Source: Palsa-504 sp963847965 (GTDB lineage Bacteria > Actinomycetota > Actinomycetes > Streptosporangiales > Streptosporangiaceae). Taken from it: a stretch of DNA of 64,000 nucleotides. Every line of letters begins with the position of its first letter. Position 1 is the first letter of the stretch. The stretch lies in NCBI GenBank assembly GCA_963847965.1, contig CAWKCG010000016.1:1-64000 (forward strand), read 5' to 3'. The notes beneath the pieces were generated by a model. The model worked only from the letters and a program-made list of their open reading frames with translations, had not been told where the DNA came from and searched no databases. Of the stretch, positions 9,043 to 16,393 are shown one piece after another. A program made the position numbers and the translations under genes.

Positions 9043-12009
9043 GTGTTGGCGTCGGCGGTTCTGGAACGACTCGAGGCCTACCGGATCACCGAAATCCCGC
9101 GGCGGCCCGACGCCGACCACGCGCAGGTGCCCGATCACCAGCGGGACGACCCAGGTCGGCCGCAGAGGGCCGCCGCGCTCGTCGCGGCGTACCACGCTGG
9201 CGCCGGTTCGGTGGATGACGGGAAGGGAGCGCTCGCCTTCGGCTGGGTGCGGCACCACGCCGGCGGCCCGGTCCAGTTCCTCGCGGCCGGCGCTGGCCTG
9301 GTCGGAAGCGGGAAGGAGGACGTCTTCCTCACTCTGCCGGCCGGGGCCAGGGCCCGGTCGCTACCCGGCGGCACCGTAGCCGCGCTGCTGTCAGAGTTGC
9401 CCGGCTGGCGTGCCATCGGCGGGATCAGCGACGGTATCCTGCCGGACGCCGAGCGCCGCGACGAGCGCCAGGGACCCTCGCTGGAAGAATGCCTGCTGGC
9501 CACCTGGCCAGGCCCGTTCGGCTGGCTGTTGCTGGCTGAACCCCTGGGGACCGGGGAGATCCAGGCCCTCGCCGACGAGATCGCGCGCCTTGAGCAACGG
9601 TCCGCAGGCAACACGGACCGGTTTCCCGAACGGGTGATGGAGACTCGCCGGCTGCACCTACGCCACGCCGAGGTGCTGAAGGGGAGGTCAACGGGCCTGT
9701 GGCGGGTGCGGCTGCTGGCGGGAGGCAGCGACCAGGACGCGGCGTCGCGAGTGGCCGGGCTGCTGTGCGCATCTGCCGACCTGTCCGGCCTGCCCTACGC
9801 CATCGCGCCCGCTCGGCGTGCCGCGGGCCGCCTGGGCGAACTCCTGGCCGATCCCGGTCCGGCCCCGGCCGGAGGCGACGGGGTCCTCGGCTATCCGTTC
9901 CTGGCCGGCACCGACCTGCTTGCCGCCCTCGCCAGGCCGCCCGAGCGCGAGGTCCCTGGCCTGCGCCTGGTGCTCCACCCGGACTTCGACGTCACCCAGG
10001 AGCCGGGCGCGACGCCCGCGATCACCGTGGGCGAGGTCCTGGATAGAAATCACCGGCGAGCAGGCCCCCTGATGCTGCCGCTCGACTCGCTGAACAGGCA
10101 CGTCTTCGTCTGCGGCGCCACCGGCGCGGGCAAATCGCAGACCGTGCGCGCGCTGCTCGAGGCGGCGACCCGGGCCGGGATTCCATGGCTGGTGGTAGAA
10201 CCCGCCAAGGCCGAGTACCGGCTGATGGCCGCGCGCCTGGCCTCGGCGGGTGCGGGCGTGGTGCGGATCAGGCCGGGCGAGTCGGACGCGATCGCGGCCG
10301 GGCTGAACCCGCTTGAGCCTGCGCCGGACGGCGCGGGCCACCGGTTCCCGCTGCAGACTCACGCGGACCTGGTCAAGGCGCTGTTCATCGCGTCCTTCCG
10401 GGCGGAGGAGCCGTTCCCCCAGGTGCTGAGCGCGGCGCTGACCAGGGTGTACCAGAACGCCGGGTGGGATCTGGCGCTGAGCGAGACCATCGCGGCCGAC
10501 CCGGATCCCAGCTACCCCACGCTCACCGACCTCCAGCGGGCCGCCGAGAGGATCGTCCAGGAGGTCGGCTACAGCCAGCGGGTCACCGACGACGTGCTCG
10601 GCTTCATCAAGGTGCGCCTGGCGAGCCTCCGACTGGGCACCACCGGCCGGTTCCTCGAGGGCGGGCACCAGCTCGACTTCGGCAGGCTACTCGCGGCGAA
10701 CGCCGTCCTGGAGATCGAGGACGTGGGAGACGACAGCGACAAGGCGTTCCTCATGGGCACCGTGCTGATCAGGCTGGCCGAGCACCTGCGGATGGCGCAC
10801 CGGGCGAGGCCGCCCGGCCCGGCTGCACTGCGTCATCTGACGGTCATCGAGGAGGCGCACCGCCTGCTTCGCCGCCACCAGGCCGCCGACGGCGGCGGCC
10901 CGGGGGGCGCGGCGGCGCACGCCGTGGAGATGTTCGCCGGCCTGCTCGCCGAGATCCGGGCCTACGGCGAGGGCCTCATCATCGCCGAGCAGATCCCCGA
11001 ACGCCTCGTGGCCGACGTCATCAAGAACACGGCGGTGAAGATCACCCATCGCCTGCCCGCGGCCGACGACCGGGAAGCCGTGGGCGCCACGATGAACATG
11101 ACCGCGGCGCAGAACCGGTTCCTGGTCACGCTCAAGCCAGGTGACGCCGCGGTGTTCGCCGACGGGATGGACTACCCGCTGCTCGTGCGCATGCCCGACG
11201 GGACCAGCCGCGAGGCCGCGGTCCAGGCCGCCACCGCTACCCCGGCCGGGGTGGTTAAGCCGCGCAGCCCGACCTGCGGCGCCGACTGCACCGGCCGGCC
11301 GTGCACGCTGCGGGATATGCGCCTGGCCCAGCGCGCCCTCGGCGAGTACCCGGGCATCAGGCTGTGGGCGGAGTTGTCGGTCCTGGCGCACCTGACCGGC
11401 TGGCCGATGCCGGTGCCCGGGACGACGCTCCTGTCCCTCATCCAGATGATGCCGTCCCGGCTGCGGGATTGCGCCATTTCTCATGGTGTAGACGCCGCGA
11501 TCGGTGTCCGGGTACCCGTCATCGCCAGCCGGGTCAGCCCGGTCGGCCTCGCCTCGCACGTCAGCACCGCGATCAGGTCCAGGGTGTCCCGCGGCGCCTG
11601 GCTATGCGAGCAGGAAGAGCCCGCCTGGCTCGCCCCCGCCTACCAGTGGACGCTCGTCCTGGACGCGCTCAAGTCGGCCGACACGAAGAGCCCCGGCGCC
11701 GGGCCGCACCCGCGCAGCGCGGAATGGGAAGCGACGTACGGGCGAGCGGTCACCGGCGATACCTGTGCGCGACAGGCCGGAACCGTGCAGCGGTGGCATG
11801 ACAGCGCGCAACGCGACGCCTTCGGTGTCCGGGCGGTCGCGTTCGGCGTCGACCACCCGTCGGCCATCGAAGCGTCCGTCGGCGCCAGAGCTGACGACGG
11901 TGATTTCGAAGAACGCCTGACCGCACACCTCGACCAGTTCGTCGACTGCCGCTGGCCGCGGCTGTACCTGACCGCGGGCGCACCTGCGGATCCCGCAGAG
12001 CGGCGGTAG
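9043..12009 (+). CDS. HerA/VirB4-like ATP-binding protein (DUF87-type)
   Basis: A 988-residue protein. After a 350-residue N-terminal region of unknown fold comes an RNA/DNA-pump-type ATPase domain: Walker A GATGAGKS near 358-365, LVVEPAKAEYRL directly after it (the HerA pattern), Walker B LTVIEEAHRLL near 600, and EGLIIAEQIPERLVADVIKNT near 650 followed by THRL, the usual sensor region. A short Cys cluster CGADCTGRPC sits near 745, followed by 240 residues without recognisable domain. Proteins of this type translocate DNA or work with a nuclease; no NurA-like or defence partner is adjacent. GTG 9043 is used; the G run just before it leaves the exact start uncertain (TTG 9046 is possible). 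Confidence 0.82.
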   Translation: MLASAVLERLEAYRITEIPRRPDADHAQVPDHQRDDPGRPQRAAALVAAYHAGAGSVDDGKGALAFGWVRHHAGGPVQFLAAGAGLVGSGKEDVFLTLPAGARARSLPGGTVAALLSELPGWRAIGGISDGILPDAERRDERQGPSLEECLLATWPGPFGWLLLAEPLGTGEIQALADEIARLEQRSAGNTDRFPERVMETRRLHLRHAEVLKGRSTGLWRVRLLAGGSDQDAASRVAGLLCASADLSGLPYAIAPARRAAGRLGELLADPGPAPAGGDGVLGYPFLAGTDLLAALARPPEREVPGLRLVLHPDFDVTQEPGATPAITVGEVLDRNHRRAGPLMLPLDSLNRHVFVCGATGAGKSQTVRALLEAATRAGIPWLVVEPAKAEYRLMAARLASAGAGVVRIRPGESDAIAAGLNPLEPAPDGAGHRFPLQTHADLVKALFIASFRAEEPFPQVLSAALTRVYQNAGWDLALSETIAADPDPSYPTLTDLQRAAERIVQEVGYSQRVTDDVLGFIKVRLASLRLGTTGRFLEGGHQLDFGRLLAANAVLEIEDVGDDSDKAFLMGTVLIRLAEHLRMAHRARPPGPAALRHLTVIEEAHRLLRRHQAADGGGPGGAAAHAVEMFAGLLAEIRAYGEGLIIAEQIPERLVADVIKNTAVKITHRLPAADDREAVGATMNMTAAQNRFLVTLKPGDAAVFADGMDYPLLVRMPDGTSREAAVQAATATPAGVVKPRSPTCGADCTGRPCTLRDMRLAQRALGEYPGIRLWAELSVLAHLTGWPMPVPGTTLLSLIQMMPSRLRDCAISHGVDAAIGVRVPVIASRVSPVGLASHVSTAIRSRVSRGAWLCEQEEPAWLAPAYQWTLVLDALKSADTKSPGAGPHPRSAEWEATYGRAVTGDTCARQAGTVQRWHDSAQRDAFGVRAVAFGVDHPSAIEASVGARADDGDFEERLTAHLDQFVDCRWPRLYLTAGAPADPAERR

Positions 12010-12015
12010 CGGGCA

Positions 12016-12119
12016 TTGTCCACAGGGCAATCCACAGACGTGTGCATGAAATTGCCGAGGGCCGTATGCATCCTGGGTCATTGCGAGCGGGGTTATCCAC
12101 AGCGCGGGCCTGTGGAGAA
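12016..12119. other. Cluster of DnaA-box-like 9-mers
   Basis: Four sites in 104 bases fill the gap between the ATPase gene and the membrane-protein gene: TTGTCCACA (12016-12024), CAATCCACA (12028-12036), TTATCCACA (12093-12101) and, on the minus strand, TTCTCCACA (12111-12119). The first and third match the actinomycete and E. coli DnaA-box consensus exactly. No dnaA or dnaN is near, so this is unlikely to be oriC; a DnaA-titration or regulatory cluster is more plausible. Confidence 0.6.
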
Positions 12120-12124
12120 CCCGT

Positions 12125-13711
12125 TCAGGACAGCGGCAGCAATTCGGGTAGCTGGCCCGCGGGCGTCACCGGCCGGGAGCGCCACCCCCAGCGGCCGGAA
12201 ACGCACAGCCAGACCAGCGCCACGGCGGCCGCGAGGCGGATGCCCGGCGTCAGCCACGTGCCGTTGAACTGGCCGACATCGTACAGCCAATGCGGTTCGG
12301 CGGGACTCTGGACGGCCTGCGCGTAGATGGTCGCGCCCGCCAGCAGGCGGATCATGACCACCCAGTCCAGGCTCGACGCCGAATACAGCGCCAGCAAGCT
12401 GATGGCCATCACGTCGTACCAGGGGCGCTGGAAGGCGGTGAAGAACAGCCAGGCGAGGCTCAGCGCCAGCGCCGGAGTCACGGCGGGCAGCCCGGGTACC
12501 CGGTCGGGCATGCGCAGCAGCGCGAGGATCGCGGCGGCGCCGAACAGCAGGTACGCGACCAGCGCGAGATGCGGCGGCACGCTCGACACGCTGAACTGCG
12601 TATACCCCAGTACCGGCCGCCAGAACAGCTGGTACATGGTGTCCCAGGTGATTCCGGGGCTGCGGGTGATCAGGATCTTGATCGCGGGCAGTCCCGCGGC
12701 CAGGTAGGAGGGGACCACCACCACGCCGAATCCGGCCGCGGCCGCCGCCAGGGGCTTGACGGACCGGCGGCAGGCCCACGCCACGGCCGCGGCGAACAGG
12801 ACGTACTCCACCTTGATGCCCGCCGCGACGCCGGTCAGCAGGCCCGCCAGCGCCGCGGCGCCGACGCCGATCTGCCCGCCGCGTGCCCGCAGCGCGGCGA
12901 CACCGAGCAGCCCGAACACCGCCGCGAGCCCGTCGATATGGCCGCCCGCCACGATCTCCCAGAGCAGCAGCGGGTTCACCGACCAGAGCAGGTGGGCCCG
13001 CATGCGCATGGCCTGGTCGTGCCTGAGCAGCCGGTCCAGGGCCGCGATCACCGCGCAGAAGGCCAGCGCCTCTTCCAGCTTCAGCCAGAAGGTGATGCGG
13101 GCCAGCGACGTCCCGCCGAGCTCGGCCGCGGCCCACTCCGCTCCGGTGGCCACGGGACCGTACACCGATACCGTGGTCGTCCAGCTGGACGGGATCTCGG
13201 AGAACGGTATCTGCCTGCCGATCGGGTCGCCGCTCCGCTCCAGCTGCAGCGGCGTCATGACGTACGGGCTGTGCCCGATCACCGCCATCCGCCCGTTCGC
13301 CGCGTAGGAGATAGCGTCGGTCGAGCCGGCCGACGGGAGGACGGCAAAGACCGCCACGGCCAGGCACGCGAAGGCTACGACCGCGCGGACCGGCGGGCGC
13401 GCGCCACGGTCGACTGCGACCAGGCCGGCGATCACTCCCGCACAGCCCAGCGCCATCGCGGCCCACAGCAACACCGTCACGAAGGTGGCCGTGAGGTGGA
13501 GCGAGTGGTGCCACCACGGCAGGCCGCTCGCAGCCGGCAGGGTCGGCACGGAGACGTTCGGACCCGCGGCCGACAGCAGGACCATGATCAGCACCGAGGC
13601 GCTGATGGCCGCGGCGGCGAGCCAGGCGGCGAGGCGGGTCAGCTCGCGCGAGCCCGCGGCATCGGCCCGAACCTCGCCGGGCGTTCCCGCCCCGCTTGCC
13701 TGGTTAGCCAT
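12125..13711 (-). CDS. Polytopic membrane glycosyltransferase, MptB/GT-C-like
   Basis: A membrane protein of 528 residues if ATG 13711 is used; an in-frame GTG at 13747 would add 12. It has about a dozen hydrophobic segments, GSTDAISYAANGRMAVIGHSPY near the first long loop (the D in this loop is the usual catalytic position of GT-C enzymes), SVYGPVATGAEW, WSVNPLLLWEIVAGGHIDG and AFQRPWYDVMA. This pattern fits the polyprenyl-phosphate-mannose-dependent alpha-1,6-mannosyltransferases of actinobacteria (MptA/MptB and relatives) that extend lipid-linked mannans on the outer side of the membrane. The exact linkage is inferred from family resemblance. It is monocistronic, with weak ribosome-binding signals at either start. 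Confidence 0.7.
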   Translation of the reverse strand: MANQASGAGTPGEVRADAAGSRELTRLAAWLAAAAISASVLIMVLLSAAGPNVSVPTLPAASGLPWWHHSLHLTATFVTVLLWAAMALGCAGVIAGLVAVDRGARPPVRAVVAFACLAVAVFAVLPSAGSTDAISYAANGRMAVIGHSPYVMTPLQLERSGDPIGRQIPFSEIPSSWTTTVSVYGPVATGAEWAAAELGGTSLARITFWLKLEEALAFCAVIAALDRLLRHDQAMRMRAHLLWSVNPLLLWEIVAGGHIDGLAAVFGLLGVAALRARGGQIGVGAAALAGLLTGVAAGIKVEYVLFAAAVAWACRRSVKPLAAAAAGFGVVVVPSYLAAGLPAIKILITRSPGITWDTMYQLFWRPVLGYTQFSVSSVPPHLALVAYLLFGAAAILALLRMPDRVPGLPAVTPALALSLAWLFFTAFQRPWYDVMAISLLALYSASSLDWVVMIRLLAGATIYAQAVQSPAEPHWLYDVGQFNGTWLTPGIRLAAAVALVWLCVSGRWGWRSRPVTPAGQLPELLPLS

Positions 13712-13862
13712 CCGCCCGCCTGCTGGTCCTGATCGGTGTCGCGGCACTCGTGGTCCGTGCCTAGACGGTACCGGATCACGGCGCGAAGATCCTGCCCGCC
13801 GTCAAACGCAGGGCGCTGGCGGAGGCGGTCCGGCCTGTTCCCGGGTGTGCTGACCCGCCCGG

Positions 13863-14372
13863 TTAGCTGCGGGACTTGGTTGCCCGCCCGTCGGCCCCTG
13901 AGCCAGCAGCCGCATCGCCGTTAAGTTCACTGCCCCCGGCGGATTCGTCTGGCGATGATTCCGTCGCCTTCTCGGCTTCCGCCGTGGCCCTGGAGTAGCG
14001 CTGCCGTATCGCGACTGCGGCCGCCGCGCCGCCGACGGCCACCGCCGCCCCGATGCCGAGCAGCCAGCGCCAGCTCAGCATCGCGCGGACGCCGGTCCTG
14101 GCTGACCGGGTTGCCTCCGGCCGAACCTGGCCGGCCGCGGACCGCAGGGCAGAAGCGACCCTGGGCGCGACGGAGGCGGTGACCGCGTCGGCGGCGTCCT
14201 CCAGGCGCGGCGCGGCCCACGTACGCGCCCCGTGAACGCCCTGGCGGACGCCCTGAACCGCGGTGGTTCCCGCGCGCTTTCCCATCGGGACGGCCTGCGC
14301 GGCTACATCCTTGGCCCGAGCGCCGATGATGGCTGGTGCGTCGGCGGTACGGCTGGTCTTGATGGGGGACAC
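13863..14372 (-). CDS. DUF5324-like membrane-associated protein
   Basis: A 169-residue protein starting at GTG 14372, which is preceded by AGGAGG and a 6-base spacer; the frame is open further upstream but without such a site. The N-terminal two thirds are Ala/Val/Arg-rich and helical with repeated AAP/QGVRQGVHGART patterns; one transmembrane helix (WLLGIGAAVAVGGAAAAVAI) lies near 100-120, then a polar Ser/Glu/Gly tail. In Streptomyces a protein of this kind (DUF5324) sits at the same place beside cyclophilin, rhomboid and crgA, and the order is kept here. Function is not known. It is divergent from the cyclophilin gene across a strong inverted repeat. Confidence 0.7.
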   Translation of the reverse strand: MSPIKTSRTADAPAIIGARAKDVAAQAVPMGKRAGTTAVQGVRQGVHGARTWAAPRLEDAADAVTASVAPRVASALRSAAGQVRPEATRSARTGVRAMLSWRWLLGIGAAVAVGGAAAAVAIRQRYSRATAEAEKATESSPDESAGGSELNGDAAAGSGADGRATKSRS

Positions 14373-14424
14373 GGTAAGCCTCCTAAGGGTAATCCGTTCT
14401 AACGGGCTTCCCGCCCCGCCGTGG

Positions 14425-14462
14425 TTCAATCATCATGCGCGGCCGGTACGGTGATGATTGAA
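14425..14462. promoter_or_regulatory. Perfect 11-bp inverted repeat between divergent genes
   Basis: The arms TTCAATCATCA (14425-14435) and TGATGATTGAA (14452-14462) are exact reverse complements separated by 16 bases. It sits between the DUF5324-like gene and the cyclophilin gene, where an operator shared by two divergent promoters would be expected. Arm content is A/T-rich against a G/C-rich background, which makes chance unlikely. Confidence 0.65.
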
Positions 14463-14516
14463 GGAACTTTCCGCGACGAAGGGTCCGGCCACGCGGCCGG
14501 ACGAGGAGTCATACGA

Positions 14517-15050
14517 ATGACAGAAACGCTGACCGCGACGTTGCACACTAGCCAGGGGCAGGTCGTCATCCGCCTGCTGCCCGACCACGCACCGAAAACC
14601 GTGCGCAACTTTGTGGAACTGGCCGAGGGTGGCAGACAGTGGACCGACCCGCGCACGGGCCGCGCGACCACGGGCAAGCTGTATGACGGGACCGTGTTCC
14701 ACCGGGTCATTCCCGACTTCATGATCCAGGGCGGGGACCCCCTCGGGACCGGCCGGGGCGGACCCGGCTACAAGTTCGCCGACGAGATCCACCCCAACCT
14801 CGTCTTCGACCGGCCGTACCTGCTGGCGATGGCGAACGCCGGGCCGGGGACCAACGGTTCGCAGTTCTTCATCACGGTCGGGCCCGCGCCCTGGCTCAAC
14901 GGCAAGCACACCATCTTCGGCCAGGTCATCCAGGGCGCTGACGTGGTGGACGCGATCAGCCGCGTGAAGACCGGCAGCCAGGACAGGCCGGTGGAGGACG
15001 TGACCATCGAGTCGGTCACCGTGGACCGCGGCGACGCAGCCGGCCGCTGA
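14517..15050 (+). CDS. Peptidyl-prolyl cis-trans isomerase (cyclophilin type)
   Basis: A 177-residue single-domain cyclophilin. Motifs: NFVELAEGG, FHRVIPDFMIQGGDP (the catalytic Arg follows FH), ANAGPGTNGSQFFITVGPAPWLNGKHTIFGQV. No signal peptide, so cytoplasmic. ATG 14517 is chosen from the GAGGAG 8 bases upstream and because cyclophilins begin a few residues before the first strand; an in-frame GTG at 14421 would overlap the inverted repeat. The rhomboid gene follows 12 bases later, probably in the same transcript, as in other actinomycetes. Confidence 0.95.
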   Translation: MTETLTATLHTSQGQVVIRLLPDHAPKTVRNFVELAEGGRQWTDPRTGRATTGKLYDGTVFHRVIPDFMIQGGDPLGTGRGGPGYKFADEIHPNLVFDRPYLLAMANAGPGTNGSQFFITVGPAPWLNGKHTIFGQVIQGADVVDAISRVKTGSQDRPVEDVTIESVTVDRGDAAGR

Positions 15051-15062
15051 TCGGACCAGGCC

Positions 15063-15992
15063 GTGAGCACGCCCAGCGATCCCGGATCGGGCCAGCCGGG
15101 CCCGGCGGGGGGAGCTGCGCCGAAGGTCCCCACCTGTTACCGTCACCCCGGCCGGGAAACGTACGTCTCCTGCGTCCGGTGCGGGCGGCACGCGTGCCCC
15201 GACTGCATGCGCGCGGCCTCGGTGGGCCAGCAGTGCGTGGAGTGCGTGAACGAGGGCGCGCGCGGCACCCGGCGGGCCAGGACGGCATTCGGCGGCCGGC
15301 CGGCGGCCGGTGCCGTGGTCACCTGGACGCTGGTCGCGATCAACGTGGCCGTGTTCATCGGTACCTGGGTTCGCCCGGGCATCGTCAACGATCTGGAGAT
15401 GCTCGGGTACGCCACGTATCCGGGTGGCGGCGCCGTGCACGGCGTCGCCGCGGGCGAATGGTACCGGCTGATCACGTCCGCGTTCCTGGCCCCGGCGACC
15501 GGGCTGAGCGACGGCCTGGGCTGGCTGGACATCCTGTTCAACATGTGGGCGCTGATCTTCGTCGGGCCCGCCCTCGAGCACCTGCTCGGCCGGCTGCGCT
15601 TCCTGTCGGTGTACCTGCTCAGCGCGGTCGGCGGCTCGGTGATGTACTACTACCTCGCGCCGTCGAATGCCGCGGCCGTGGGAGCCTCGGGTGCCATCTT
15701 CGGCCTGTTCGGCGCCTGGTTCATCGCGTACAGGCGCCTGCGCCTCGATACCCGCGGGATCGGCATGCTGATCGCCATCAACCTGGCCCTCAGCTTCTGG
15801 CTCCACAACATCATCGCCTGGCAGGACCATGTCGGCGGGCTGCTGACCGGTGTGGTCCTCACCGCGGCCTACGTCTACGCGCCGCGCAAGAACCGTACGG
15901 CGCTGCAGGTGCTCGCCACCGTGGCGATCATCGTCCTGCTCGCCGTGGCCGTCGTCGTCAGGAACGGACAGCTCACCAGGCTGGGCCTGTAA
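15063..15992 (+). CDS. Rhomboid-family intramembrane serine protease with zinc-finger N-terminus
   Basis: A 309-residue protein. Residues about 25-65 form a B-box-like zinc-binding segment (C..H....CVRCGRHACPDCM...C..C). Six or seven membrane segments follow, with the loop HW-type region before TM2, catalytic Ser209 in GASGAIFG and catalytic His256 in DHVGG. Family members cleave substrates inside the membrane; the substrate here is unknown. GTG 15063 follows the cyclophilin stop by 12 bases. The 3' end overlaps the convergent crgA gene by 20 bases. Confidence 0.93.
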   Translation: MSTPSDPGSGQPGPAGGAAPKVPTCYRHPGRETYVSCVRCGRHACPDCMRAASVGQQCVECVNEGARGTRRARTAFGGRPAAGAVVTWTLVAINVAVFIGTWVRPGIVNDLEMLGYATYPGGGAVHGVAAGEWYRLITSAFLAPATGLSDGLGWLDILFNMWALIFVGPALEHLLGRLRFLSVYLLSAVGGSVMYYYLAPSNAAAVGASGAIFGLFGAWFIAYRRLRLDTRGIGMLIAINLALSFWLHNIIAWQDHVGGLLTGVVLTAAYVYAPRKNRTALQVLATVAIIVLLAVAVVVRNGQLTRLGL

Positions 15993-16248
15993 ACGATAAG
16001 CGCCACGTGGTCGCAAGGATCACGCCCGCGATGATGAACACGAAGCCCACCACCAGGTTCCACGCCCCCAGGGCTGACATGCCAGCCACCGAACCCTGGG
16101 TGAGGTAGTACACCACGATCCAGGCCAGGCCGATGACCAGGCAGGCGACGATGGACGGGCCGACCCACGGCGGGCTGACCTTCCGCTTCTTCGACTTCGG
16201 TGGCGGCGGCGTGTAGACCGTCCTCTTGCGGACACGCGACTTGGGCAC
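15973..16248 (-). CDS. crgA: Cell division protein CrgA
   Basis: A 91-residue protein beginning PKSRVRKRTVYTPPP, with a basic, proline-rich cytoplasmic N-terminus and two transmembrane helices (near 35-55 and 65-85) joined by a short loop, ending in ATTWRLSFTGPAW. This is the actinobacterial CrgA architecture; CrgA acts at the division septum and interacts with FtsZ and penicillin-binding proteins. GTG 16248 is used because AGGAGG lies 5-6 bases upstream; the longer frame would add unrelated residues. It stands next to the kinase/PBP operon, as in Mycobacterium and Streptomyces. Confidence 0.93.
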   Translation of the reverse strand: MPKSRVRKRTVYTPPPPKSKKRKVSPPWVGPSIVACLVIGLAWIVVYYLTQGSVAGMSALGAWNLVVGFVFIIAGVILATTWRLSFTGPAW

Positions 16249-16393
16249 GACGGCCTCCTGGGTAGCAAACCTGTCGGGGGGGTTCGGGGGGCGTCCCCCG
16301 GACAGCACTGTGATGCGGAACCTAAGCGTAGCCGCTCGGTGCCGCGTCTGCCGCGATCCGCGTTCCTCCGCACCACGGTGCGACGCCGCCCGG
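16249..16393. other. Intergenic region, pknB downstream / crgA upstream
   Basis: It carries a G/C hairpin (GGGGGGCGTCCCCC, around 16290) that could weaken read-through from pknB into crgA, and the AGGAGG of crgA. No gene is seen. Confidence 0.4.

Noticed and set aside
8763..9218. Small membrane protein gene between lactone oxidase and HerA-like ATPase
   Set aside because: One hydrophobic segment is plausible, but the frame runs 175 bases into the ATPase gene with a shadow-like tail and lacks a convincing start.
12016..12119. Chromosomal oriC
   Set aside because: Only four DnaA-like boxes, no dnaA, dnaN or A/T-rich unwinding region nearby; treated as a box cluster.
12290..13732. 480-codon plus-strand frame opposite the membrane glycosyltransferase
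   Set aside because: No membrane or domain pattern, Arg/Gln/His-rich; the minus strand encodes a clear polytopic protein.
14433..16016. 527-codon minus-strand frame opposite cyclophilin and rhomboid
   Set aside because: Shadow composition, spans two real genes and their intergenic gap.
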